A stretch of DNA of 64,000 nucleotides from Bombus terrestris (taxonomy: Eukaryota; Arthropoda; Insecta; Hymenoptera; Apidae), in assembly GCF_910591885.1 (NCBI RefSeq), contig NW_025963553.1:1860001-1924000 (forward strand), in the 5' to 3' direction. The translations under genes and the position numbers were made by a program. Below the pieces are notes generated by a model. It was not told the origin of the DNA. It did not search any database and saw only the letters and a list, made by a program, of their open reading frames with translations. Positions 53,055-64,000 of the stretch are shown in pieces. Positions within the stretch are counted from its first letter, which is position 1; every line of letters starts with the position of its first letter.

Positions 53055-56000
53055 ATAGTACTATTTCCACATACTACAGTCCAATGTGATGTCCGAAGTG
53101 GCTGACAAAATTAGGTACTAACACGAAATATATGCAAGGCAATATAAGGTATATGTATACCTTGCAAATTGTGATCGTTGCTCGCTCGCTCCGCTCGCTC
53201 GTAAAAATTTAGTCCAACCTCACATCCGATCCGACACGTTCGCAAATTCGAAATAAGTCGCCTTCATATCGAATGACTAACGCAAGAGGGATTGGTTTAG
53301 GTTAGGCTATAGTTTTCGAGCGAGCGCAGCGAGCGAGAGACGCGTAAAGGTGTATCACAATCTAACGGTTTGGCACATACAGACATTGAAACATTCGCAC
53401 AAGCCAGAGGAGCCGGAAGTCTTTATCCTATTGCCTGCTGACAAATGTTTACAGTTTGTGAATAGTTTCACATAAATAGTACTATTTCCACATACTATAG
53501 TCCAATGTGATGTCCGAAGTGGCTGACAAAATTAGGTACTAACACGATATATATGCATATTGCAAGGTATATGTATACCTTGCAAATTGTGATCGTTGCT
53601 CGCTCGCTCCGCTCGCTCGTAAAAATTTAGTCCAACCTCACATCCGATCCGACACGTTCGCAAATTCGAAATAAGTCGCCTTCATATCGAATGACTAACG
53701 CAAGAGGGATTGGTTTTAGGTTAGGCTATAGTTTTCGAGCGAGCGCAGCGAGCGAGAGACGCGTAAAGGTGTATCACAATCTAACGGTTCGGCACATACG
53801 GACATTGAAACATTCGCACCAGCCAGAGGAGCCGGAAGTATTTATCCTATTGCCTGCTGACAAATGTTTACAGTTTGTGAATAGTTTCACATAAATAGTA
53901 CTATTTCCACATACTACAGGCCAATGTGATGTCCGAAGTGGCTGACAAAATTAGGTACTAACACGATATATATGCATATTGCAAGGTATATGTATACCTT
54001 GCAAATTGTGATCGTTGCTCGCTCGCTCCGCTCGCTCGTAAAAATTTAGTCCAACCTCACATCCGATCCGACACGTTCGCAAATTCGAAATAAGTCGCCA
54101 CCATATCGAATAATGAATGCAAGATGGATTGGTTTTAGGTTACGCTATAGTTTTCGAGCGAGCGCAGCGAACGAGAGACGCGTAAAGGTGTGTCACAATC
54201 CAACGGTTTGGCACATACGGACATTGAAACATTCGCACCAGCCCGAGGAGCCGGAAGTCTTTATCCTATTGCCTGCTGACAAATGTTTACAGTTTGTGAA
54301 TAGTTTCACATAAATAGTACTATTTCCACATACTACAGTCCAATGTGATGTCCGAAGTGGCTGACAAAATTAGGTACTAACACGAAATATATGCAAGGCA
54401 ATATAAGGTATATGTATACCTTGCAAATTGTGATCGTTGCTCGCTCGCTCCGCTCGCTCGTAAAAATTTAGTCCAACCTCACATACGATCCGACACGTTC
54501 GCAAATTCGAAATAAGTTGCCTTCATATCGAATGACTAACGCAAGATGGATTGGGATTAGGTTAGGCTACAGCTTTCGAGCGAGCGCAGCGAGCGAGAGA
54601 CGCGTAAAGGTGTGTCACAATCCAACGGTTTGGCACATACTGACATTGAAACATTCGCATCAGCCCGAGGAGCCGGATGTCTTTATCATATTGCCTGCTG
54701 ACAAATGTTTACAGTTTGTGAATAGTTTCACATAAATAGTACTATTTCCACATACTACAGGGCAATGTGATGTCCGAAGTGGCTGACGAAATTAGGTACT
54801 AACACGATATATATGCATATTGCAAGGTATATGTATACCTTGCATATTGTGATCGATGCTCGCTCGCTCCGCTCGCTCGTAAAAATTTAGTCCAACCTCA
54901 CATCCGATCCGACACGTTCGCAAATTCGAAATAAGTCGCCTTCATATCGAATGACTAACGCAAGAGGGATTGGTTTTAGGTTAGGTTATAGTTTTCGAGC
55001 GAGCGCAGCGAGCGAGAGTCGCGTAAAGGTGTATCACAATCTAACGGTTTGGCACATACGGACATTGAAACATTCGCACCAGCCCGGGGAGCCGGAAGTC
55101 TTTATCCTATTGCCTGCTGACAAATGTTTACAGTTTGTGAATAGTTTCACATAAATAGTACTATTTCCACATACTACAGTGCAATGTGATGTCCGAAGTG
55201 GCTGACAAAATTAGGTACTAACACGATATATATGCATATTGCAAGGTATATGTATACCTTGCAAATTGTGATCGTTGCTCGCTCGCTCCGCTCGCTCGTA
55301 AAAATTTAGTCCAACCTCACATACGATACGACACGTTCGCAAATTCGAAATAAGTTGCCTTCATATCGAATGACTAACGCAAGATGGATTGGGTTTAGGT
55401 TAGGCTACAGCTTTCGAGCGAGCGCAGCGAGCGAGAGACGCGTAAAGGTGTATCACAATCTAACGGTTCGGCACATACGGACATTGAAACATTCGCACCA
55501 GCCAGAGGAGCCGGAAGTATTTATCCTATTGCCTGCTGACAAATGTTTACAGTTTGTGAATAGTTTCACATAAATAGTACTATTTCCACATACTACAGGC
55601 CAATGTGATGTCCGAAGTGGCTGACAAAATTAGGTACTAACACGATATATATGCATATTGCAAGGTATATGTATACCTTGCAAATTGTGATCGTTGCTCG
55701 CTCGCTCCGCTCGCTCGTAAAAATTTAGTCCAACCTCACATCCGATCCGACACGTTCGCAAATTCGAAATAAGTCGCCTTCATATCGAATGACTAACGCA
55801 AGAGGGATTGGTTTTAGGTTAGGTTATAGTTTTCGAGCGAGCGCAGCGAGCGAGAGACGCGTAAAGGTGTATCACAATCTAACGGTTTGGCACATACGGA
55901 CATTGAAACATTCGCACCAGCCCGGGGAGCCGGAAGTCTTTATCCTATTGCCTGCTGACAAATGTTTACAGTTTGTGAATAGTTTCACATAAATAGTACT

Positions 56001-57659
56001 ATTTCCACATACTACAGTGCAATGTGATGTCCGAAGTGGCTGACAAAATTAGGTACTAACACGATATATATGCATATTGCAAGGTATATGTATACCTTGC
56101 AAATTGTGATCGTTGCTCGCTCGCTCCGCTCGCTCGTAAAAATTTAGTCCAACCTCACATACGATACGACACGTTCGCAAATTCGAAATAAGTTGCCTTC
56201 ATATCGAATGACTAACGCAAGATGGATTGGGTTTAGGTTAGGCTACAGCTTTCGAGCGAGCGCAGCGAGCGAGAGACGCGTAAAGGTGTGTCACAATCCA
56301 ACGGTTTGGCACATACTGACATTGAAACATTCGCACCAGCCCGAGGAGCCGGATGTCTTTATCATATTGCCTGCTGACAAATGTTTACAGTTTGTGAATA
56401 GTTTCACATAAATAGTACTATTTCCACATACTACAGGGCAATGTGATGTCCGAAGTGGCTGACGAAATTAGGTACTAACACGATATATATGCATATTGCA
56501 AGGTATATGTATACCTTGCATATTGTGATCGATGCTCGCTCGCTCCGCTCGCTCGTAAAAATTTAGTCCAACCTCACATCCGATCCGACACGTTCGCAAA
56601 TTCGAAATAAGTCGCCTTCATATCGAATGACTAACGCAAGAGGGATTGGTTTTAGGTTAGGTTATAGTTTTCGAGCGAGCGCAGCGAGCGAGAGACGCGT
56701 AAAGGTGTATCACAATCTAACGGTTTGGCACATACGGACATTGAAACATTCGCACCAGCCCGGGGAGCCGGAAGTCTTTATCCTATTGCCTGCTGACAAA
56801 TGTTTACAGTTTGTGAATAGTTTCACATAAATAGTACTATTTCCACATACTACAGTGCAATGTGATGTCCGAAGTGGCTGACAAAATTAGGTACTAACAC
56901 GATATATATGCATATTGCAAGGTATATGTATACCTTGCAAATTGTGATCGTTGCTCGCTCGCTCCGCTCGCTCGTAAAAATTTAGTCCAACCTCACATAC
57001 GATACGACACGTTCGCAAATTCGAAATAAGTTGCCTTCATATCGAATGACTAACGCAAGATGGATTGGGTTTAGGTTAGGCTACAGCTTTCGAGCGAGCG
57101 CAGCGAGCGAGAGACGCGTAAAGGTGTGTCACAATCCAACGGTTTGGCACATACTGACATTGAAACATTCGCACCAGCCCGAGGAGCCGGATGTCTTTAT
57201 CATATTGCCTGCTGACAAATGTTTACAGTTTGTGAATAGTTTCACATAAATAGTACTATTTCCACATACTACAGGGCAATGTGATGTCCGAAGTGGCTGA
57301 CGAAATTAGGTACTAACACGATATATATGCATATTGCAAGGTATATGTATACCTTGCAAATTGTGATCGTTGCTCGCTCGCTCGTAAAAATTTAGTCCAA
57401 CCTCACATCCGATCCGACACGTTCGCAAATTCGAAATAAGTCGCCACCATATCGAATAATGAACGCAAGGTGGATTGGTTTTAGGTTACGCTATAGTTTT
57501 CGAGAGAGCGCAGCGAACGAGAGACGCGTAAAGGTGTGTCACAATCCAACGGTTTGGCACATACGGACATTGAAACATTCGCACCAGCCCGAGGAGCCGG
57601 AAGTCTTTATCCTATTGCCTGCTGACAAATGTTTACAGTTTATGAATAGTTTCACATAA
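53055..57659 (+). repeat. Second 11-mer HOR (4605 bp), copy A
   Basis: Monomers end at 53475, 53894, 54313, 54735, 55154, 55573, 55992, 56411, 56830, 57249 and 57659. Order: b with 1-bp deletion, b (TTCGGCAC), d (AATGAATGC), j (GGGATTAGG), then j/b' dimers, j, and e with a 9-bp arm deletion (57372-57384 region). Markers absent elsewhere in the window include CATACTATAG, CACAAGCCAG, TTGCATATTGTGATCGATGC and CCCGGGGAG. This HOR differs in composition from the 4620-bp one. Confidence 0.9.
54314..57249 (+). repeat. Dimer sub-array j/PGEP-b (838 bp, 3.5 rounds) inside HOR A
   Basis: Starts 54517, 55355, 56193 and 57031 are 838 bp apart, as are 54951, 55789 and 56627. Each round is a j monomer (GTTGCC, CAGCTTTCG) plus a b-like monomer with CCCGGGGAG. 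The second j is a chimera: j up to the CGAG arm, then b with TTCGGCAC. The whole sub-array recurs at 58919-61854. Confidence 0.85.
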
Positions 57660-60600
57660 ATAGTACTATTTCCACATACTACAGTCCAATGTGATGTCCG
57701 AAGTGGCTGACAAAATTAGGTACTAACACGAAATATATGCAAGGCAATATAAGGTATATGTATACCTTGCAAATTGTGATCGTTGCTCGCTCGCTCCGCT
57801 CGCTCGTAAAAATTTAGTCCAACCTCACATCCGATCCGACACGTTCGCAAATTCGAAATAAGTCGCCTTCATATCGAATGACTAACGCAAGAGGGATTGG
57901 TTTAGGTTAGGCTATAGTTTTCGAGCGAGCGCAGCGAGCGAGAGACGCGTAAAGGTGTATCACAATCTAACGGTTTGGCACATACAGACATTGAAACATT
58001 CGCACAAGCCAGAGGAGCCGGAAGTCTTTATCCTATTGCCTGCTGACAAATGTTTACAGTTTGTGAATAGTTTCACATAAATAGTACTATTTCCACATAC
58101 TATAGTCCAATGTGATGTCCGAAGTGGCTGACAAAATTAGGTACTAACACGATATATATGCATATTGCAAGGTATATGTATACCTTGCAAATTGTGATCG
58201 TTGCTCGCTCGCTCCGCTCGCTCGTAAAAATTTAGTCCAACCTCACATCCGATCCGACACGTTCGCAAATTCGAAATAAGTCGCCTTCATATCGAATGAC
58301 TAACGCAAGAGGGATTGGTTTTAGGTTAGGCTATAGTTTTCGAGCGAGCGCAGCGAGCGAGAGACGCGTAAAGGTGTATCACAATCTAACGGTTCGGCAC
58401 ATACGGACATTGAAACATTCGCACCAGCCAGAGGAGCCGGAAGTATTTATCCTATTGCCTGCTGACAAATGTTTACAGTTTGTGAATAGTTTCACATAAA
58501 TAGTACTATTTCCACATACTACAGGCCAATGTGATGTCCGAAGTGGCTGACAAAATTAGGTACTAACACGATATATATGCATATTGCAAGGTATATGTAT
58601 ACCTTGCAAATTGTGATCGTTGCTCGCTCGCTCCGCTCGCTCGTAAAAATTTAGTCCAACCTCACATCCGATCCGACACGTTCGCAAATTCGAAATAAGT
58701 CGCCACCATATCCAATAATGAATGCAAGATGGATTGGTTTTAGGTTACGCTATAGTTTTCGAGCGAGCGCAGCGAACGAGAGACGCGTAAAGGTGTGTCA
58801 CAATCCAACGGTTTGGCACATACGGACATTGAAACATTCGCACCAGCCCGAGGAGCCGGAAGTCTTTATCCTATTGCCTGCTGACAAATGTTTACAGTTT
58901 GTGAATAGTTTCACATAAATAGTACTATTTCCACATACTACAGTCCAATGTGATGTCCGAAGTGGCTGACAAAATTAGGTACTAACACGAAATATATGCA
59001 AGGCAATATAAGGTATATGTATACCTTGCAAATTGTGATCGTTGCTCGCTCGCTCCGCTCGCTCGTAAAAATTTAGTCCAACCTCACATACGATCCGACA
59101 CGTTCGCAAATTCGAAATAAGTTGCCTTCATATCGAATGACTAACGCAAGATGGATTGGGATTAGGTTAGGCTACAGCTTTCGAGCGAGCGCAGCGAGCG
59201 AGAGACGCGTAAAGGTGTGTCACAATCCAACGGTTTGGCACATACTGACATTGAAACATTCGCATCAGCCCGAGGAGCCGGATGTCTTTATCATATTGCC
59301 TGCTGACAAATGTTTACAGTTTGTGAATAGTTTCACATAAATAGTACTATTTCCACATACTACAGGGCAATGTGATGTCCGAAGTGGCTGACGAAATTAG
59401 GTACTAACACGATATATATGCATATTGCAAGGTATATGTATACCTTGCATATTGTGATCGATGCTCGCTCGCTCCGCTCGCTCGTAAAAATTTAGTCCAA
59501 CCTCACATCCGATCCGACACGTTCGCAAATTCGAAATAAGTCGCCTTCATATCGAATGACTAACGCAAGAGGGATTGGTTCTAGGTTAGGTTATAGTTTT
59601 CGAGCGAGCGCAGCGAGCGAGAGTCGCGTAAAGGTGTATCACAATCTAACGGTTTGGCACATACGGACATTGAAACATTCGCACCAGCCCGGGGAGCCGG
59701 AAGTCTTTATCCTATTGCCTGCTGACAAATGTTTACAGTTTGTGAATAGTTTCACATAAATAGTACTATTTCCACATACTACAGTGCAATGTGATGTCCG
59801 AAGTGGCTGACAAAATTAGGTACTAACACGATATATATGCATATTGCAAGGTATATGTATACCTTGCAAATTGTGATCGTTGCTCGCTCGCTCCGCTCGC
59901 TCGTAAAAATTTAGTCCAACCTCACATACGATACGACACGTTCGCAAATTCGAAATAAGTTGCCTTCATATCGAATGACTAACGCAAGATGGATTGGGTT
60001 TAGGTTAGGCTACAGCTTTCGAGCGAGCGCAGCGAGCGAGAGACGCGTAAAGGTGTATCACAATCTAACGGTTCGGCACATACGGACATTGAAACATTCG
60101 CACCAGCCAGAGGAGCCGGAAGTATTTATCCTATTGCCTGCTGACAAATGTTTACAGTTTGTGAATAGTTTCACATAAATAGTACTATTTCCACATACTA
60201 CAGGCCAATGTGATGTCCGAAGTGGCTGACAAAATTAGGTACTAACACGATATATATGCATATTGCAAGGTATATGTATACCTTGCAAATTGTGATCGTT
60301 GCTCGCTCGCTCCGCTCGCTCGTAAAAATTTAGTCCAACCTCACATCCGATCCGACACGTTCGCAAATTCGAAATAAGTCGCCTTCATATCGAATGACTA
60401 ACGCAAGAGGGATTGGTTTTAGGTTAGGTTATAGTTTTCGAGCGAGCGCAGCGAGCGAGAGACGCGTAAAGGTGTATCACAATCTAACGGTTTGGCACAT
60501 ACGGACATTGAAACATTCGCACCAGCCCGGGGAGCCGGAAGTCTTTATCCTATTGCCTGCTGACAAATGTTTACAGTTTGTGAATAGTTTCACATAAATA

Positions 60601-62264
60601 GTACTATTTCCACATACTACAGTGCAATGTGATGTCCGAAGTGGCTGACAAAATTAGGTACTAACACGATATATATGCATATTGCAAGGTATATGTATAC
60701 CTTGCAAATTGTGATCGTTGCTCGCTCGCTCCGCTCGCTCGTAAAAATTTAGTCCAACCTCACATACGATACGACACGTTCGCAAATTCGAAATAAGTTG
60801 CCTTCATATCGAATGACTAACGCAAGATGGATTGGGTTTAGGTTAGGCTACAGCTTTCGAGCGAGCGCAGCGAGCGAGAGACGCGTAAAGGTGTGTCACA
60901 ATCCAACGGTTTGGCACATACTGACATTGAAACATTCGCACCAGCCCGAGGAGCCGGATGTCTTTATCATATTGCCTGCTGACAAATGTTTACAGTTTGT
61001 GAATAGTTTCACATAAATAGTACTATTTCCACATACTACAGGGCAATGTGATGTCCGAAGTGGCTGACGAAATTAGGTACTAACACGATATATATGCATA
61101 TTGCAAGGTATATGTATACCTTGCATATTGTGATCGATGCTCGCTCGCTCCGCTCGCTCGTAAAAATTTAGTCCAACCTCACATCCGATCCGACACGTTC
61201 GCAAATTCGAAATAAGTCGCCTTCATATCGAATGACTAACGCAAGAGGGATTGGTTTTAGGTTAGGTTATAGTTTTCGAGCGAGCGCAGCGAGCGAGAGA
61301 CGCGTAAAGGTGTATCACAATCTAACGGTTTGGCACATACGGACATTGAAACATTCGCACCAGCCCGGGGAGCCGGAAGTCTTTATCCTATTGCCTGCTG
61401 ACAAATGTTTACAGTTTGTGAATAGTTTCACATAAATAGTACTATTTCCACATACTACAGTGCAATGTGATGTCCGAAGTGGCTGACAAAATTAGGTACT
61501 AACACGATATATATGCATATTGCAAGGTATATGTATACCTTGCAAATTGTGATCGTTGCTCGCTCGCTCCGCTCGCTCGTAAAAATTTAGTCCAACCTCA
61601 CATACGATACGACACGTTCGCAAATTCGAAATAAGTTGCCTTCATATCGAATGACTAACGCAAGATGGATTGGGTTTAGGTTAGGCTACAGCTTTCGAGC
61701 GAGCGCAGCGAGCGAGAGACGCGTAAAGGTGTGTCACAATCCAACGGTTTGGCACATACTGACATTGAAACATTCGCACCAGCCCGAGGAGCCGGATGTC
61801 TTTATCATATTGCCTGCTGACAAATGTTTACAGTTTGTGAATAGTTTCACATAAATAGTACTATTTCCACATACTACAGGGCAATGTGATGTCCGAAGTG
61901 GCTGACGAAATTAGGTACTAACACGATATATATGCATATTGCAAGGTATATGTATACCTTGCAAATTGTGATCGTTGCTCGCTCGCTCGTAAAAATTTAG
62001 TCCAACCTCACATCCGATCCGACACGTTCGCAAATTCGAAATAAGTCGCCACCATATCGAATAATGAACGCAAGGTGGATTGGTTTTAGGTTACGCTATA
62101 GTTTTCGAGAGAGCGCAGCGAACGAGAGACGCGTAAAGGTGTGTCACAATCCAACGGTTTGGCACATACGGACATTGAAACATTCGCACCAGCCCGAGGA
62201 GCCGGAAGTCTTTATCCTATTGCCTGCTGACAAATGTTTACAGTTTATGAATAGTTTCACATAA
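57660..62264 (+). repeat. Second 11-mer HOR (4605 bp), copy B
   Basis: Monomers end at 58080, 58499, 58918, 59340, 59759, 60178, 60597, 61016, 61435, 61854 and 62264, each +4605 from copy A. By eye I found only two differences from copy A: TATCCAATAATG near 58713 and GGTTCTAGG near 59580. The 1-bp deletion, the 9-bp deletion, GAGAGTCGCG and TTTATGAATAG are all retained. Confidence 0.9.
58919..61854 (+). repeat. Dimer sub-array j/PGEP-b inside HOR B
   Basis: Counterpart of 54314-57249 at +4605. The chimeric j/b monomer is again in the second position (59760-60178). The dimer expansion and the chimera therefore arose before the 4605-bp unit was duplicated. Confidence 0.85.
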
Positions 62265-64000
62265 ATAGTACTATTTCCACATACTACAGTCCAATGTGAT
62301 GTCCGAAGTGGCTGACAAAATTAGGTACTAACACGAAATATATGCAAGGCAATATAAGGTATATGTATACCTTGCAAATTGTGATCGTTGCTCGCTCGCT
62401 CCGCTCGCTCGTAAAAATTTAGTCCAACCTCACATCCGATCCGACACGTTCGCAAATTCGAAATAAGTCGCCTTCATATCGAATGACTAACGCAAGAGGG
62501 ATTGGTTTAGGTTAGGCTATAGTTTTCGAGCGAGCGCAGCGAGCGAGAGACGCGTAAAGGTGTATCACAATCTAACGGTTTGGCACATACAGACATTGAA
62601 ACATTCGCACAAGCCAGAGGAGCCGGAAGTCTTTATCCTATTGCCTGCTGACAAATGTTTACAGTTTGTGAATAGTTTCACATAAATAGTACTATTTCCA
62701 CATACTATAGTCCAATGTGATGTCCGAAGTGGCTGACAAAATTAGGTACTAACACGATATATATGCATATTGCAAGGTATATGTATACCTTGCAAATTGT
62801 GATCGTTGCTCGCTCGCTCCGCTCGCTCGTAAAAATTTAGTCCAACCTCACATCCGATCCGACACGTTCGCAAATTCGAAATAAGTCGCCTTCATATCGA
62901 ATGACTAACGCAAGAGGGATTGGTTTTAGGTTAGGCTATAGTTTTCGAGCGAGCGCAGCGAGCGAGAGACGCGTAAAGGTGTATCACAATCTAACGGTTC
63001 GGCACATACGGACATTGAAACATTCGCACCAGCCAGAGGAGCCGGAAGTATTTATCCTATTGCCTGCTGACAAATGTTTACAGTTTGTGAATAGTTTCAC
63101 ATAAATAGTACTATTTCCACATACTACAGGCCAATGTGATGTCCGAAGTGGCTGACAAAATTAGGTACTAACACGATATATATGCATATTGCAAGGTATA
63201 TGTATACCTTGCAAATTGTGATCGTTGCTCGCTCGCTCCGCTCGCTCGTAAAAATTTAGTCCAACCTCACATCCGATCCGACACGTTCGCAAATTCGAAA
63301 TAAGTCGCCACCATATCGAATAATGAATGCAAGATGGATTGGTTTTAGGTTACGCTATAGTTTTCGAGCGAGCGCAGCGAACGAGAGACGCGTAAAGGTG
63401 TGTCACAATCCAACGGTTTGGCACATACGGACATTGAAACATTCGCACCAGCCCGAGGAGCCGGAAGTCTTTATCCTATTGCCTGCTGACAAATGTTTAC
63501 AGTTTGTGAATAGTTTCACATAAATAGTACTATTTCCACATACTACAGTCCAATGTGATGTCCGAAGTGGCTGACAAAATTAGGTACTAACACGAAATAT
63601 ATGCAAGGCAATATAAGGTATATGTATACCTTGCAAATTGTGATCGTTGCTCGCTCGCTCCGCTCGCTCGTAAAAATTTAGTCCAACCTCACATACGATC
63701 CGACACGTTCGCAAATTCGAAATAAGTTGCCTTCATATCGAATGACTAACGCAAGATGGATTGGGATTAGGTTAGGCTACAGCTTTCGAGCGAGCGCAGC
63801 GAGCGAGAGACGCGTAAAGGTGTGTCACAATCCAACGGTTTGGCACATACTGACATTGAAACATTCGCATCAGCCCGAGGAGCCGGATGTCTTTATCATA
63901 TTGCCTGCTGACAAATGTTTACAGTTTGTGAATAGTTTCACATAAATAGTACTATTTCCACATACTACAGGGCAATGTGATGTCCGAAGTGGCTGACGAA
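62265..64000 (+). repeat. Second 11-mer HOR, copy C (partial, runs off window)
   Basis: Monomers end at 62685, 63104, 63523 and 63945, each +4605 from copy B, followed by 55 bp. It reads TATCGAATAATG near 63317, like copy A and not copy B, so the CCAAT change is private to copy B. Confidence 0.88.

Larger units (their letters stand above)
1..64000 (+). repeat. Satellite DNA array, ~420-bp monomer, ~152 copies
   Basis: The entire window consists of head-to-tail copies of one monomer. Using the recurring TAA as a phase mark, successive copies end at 117, 539, 958, 1377, 1799, 2218 and so on to 63945. The steps are almost always 419 or 422 bp, occasionally 421 (1-bp deletion) or 410 (9-bp deletion). 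No unrelated sequence interrupts the array and no copy is inverted. Monomers differ from one another at scattered sites and group into about ten types that recur in fixed order, forming higher-order repeats. Tandem arrays of this scale and homogeneity are typical of eukaryotic centromeric, pericentromeric or subtelomeric heterochromatin. I do not recognise the family by name. Both ends of the array lie outside the window. Confidence 0.98.

Noticed and set aside
53786..53796. Pol III B-box-like GTTCGGCAC in TTCGGCAC monomers (tRNA or SINE origin).
   Set aside because: One core position mismatches, no A box at a suitable distance, no tRNA fold, and most monomers read TTTGGCAC.
57250..57659. Short 410-bp monomer as a separate satellite family.
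   Set aside because: It aligns as an ordinary e monomer; the only length change is the 9-bp slippage deletion in the GCTC tract.
336..63945. About 145 similar forward ORFs of 62-114 codons, one per monomer, which could look like a huge tandem gene family.
   Set aside because: They are the same satellite frame repeated. Variation is not biased to silent sites, several copies are broken by stops or frameshifts, no domain is recognisable, and the flanking non-ORF half of the monomer is equally conserved.
1..64000. CRISPR array (regularly spaced repeats).
   Set aside because: The repeat unit is about 420 bp with no short repeat/unique-spacer alternation; the whole unit is repeated.

Overview
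This window is a single, uninterrupted tandem satellite-DNA array. I see no convincing protein-coding gene, rRNA, tRNA, CRISPR array or intact transposable element. A monomer of about 420 bp repeats head to tail from base 1 to base 64000: a 117-bp partial monomer, about 152 complete monomers, and a 55-bp partial monomer at the end. All copies are in the same orientation and none is interrupted by foreign sequence. Most monomers are 419 or 422 bp; a few are 421 or 410 bp. The 419/422 difference comes from two alternative linker forms (34 or 37 bp) just after a recurring TAA. This is eukaryotic heterochromatin-like DNA, of a centromeric, pericentromeric or subtelomeric type. Most CpG-rich stretches are intact in most copies, which fits an invertebrate or other lineage with little CpG methylation, but I cannot name the species.

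Monomers fall into recognisable sequence types. I use arbitrary letters: a (ORF motif WDIRT), b (YHNL with WHIRT), c (HILT with HSQQ), d (RYG/RYS), e (RESA), f (MNV-like), g (HTRT/NTRT), h (PTDK), i (1-bp deletion, MDWF), j (CpG-to-TpG change in gttgcc, DVFI). The types recur in ordered series, so the array is a higher-order repeat (HOR) system. Main blocks: an 11-monomer, 4620-bp HOR (e* i j a b c d e f e g) at 1800-6419, 13561-18180 and 18181-22800, with shortened versions at 24064-27845 and 27846-32047. The whole 118-6419 stretch recurs 11761 bp downstream. A 4-monomer, 1679-bp duplication lies at 9362-12300. A 6-monomer, 2517-bp HOR lies at 32467-37081. A 9-monomer, 3783-bp unit carrying a/h dimers (841 bp) lies at 42969-50534. 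From 53055 to the window end there is a different 11-monomer HOR of 4605 bp, nearly identical between copies, which contains an internal 838-bp dimer array.

Each monomer has three dyad-symmetric elements: a perfect 14-bp palindrome over the recurring TAA, a hairpin with up to 12-bp arms, and a pair of inverted CGAG-rich 22-bp arms about 116 bp apart (a 160-bp foldback). Several monomers are chimeras, and at least four switch type in or beside the CGAG arm. The 11-mer copies cannot be placed on one tree. Both observations point to unequal crossover and gene conversion as the processes shaping the array. A 66-67-codon open frame recurs in nearly every monomer, but its variation shows no codon-position bias, so I treat it as non-coding.
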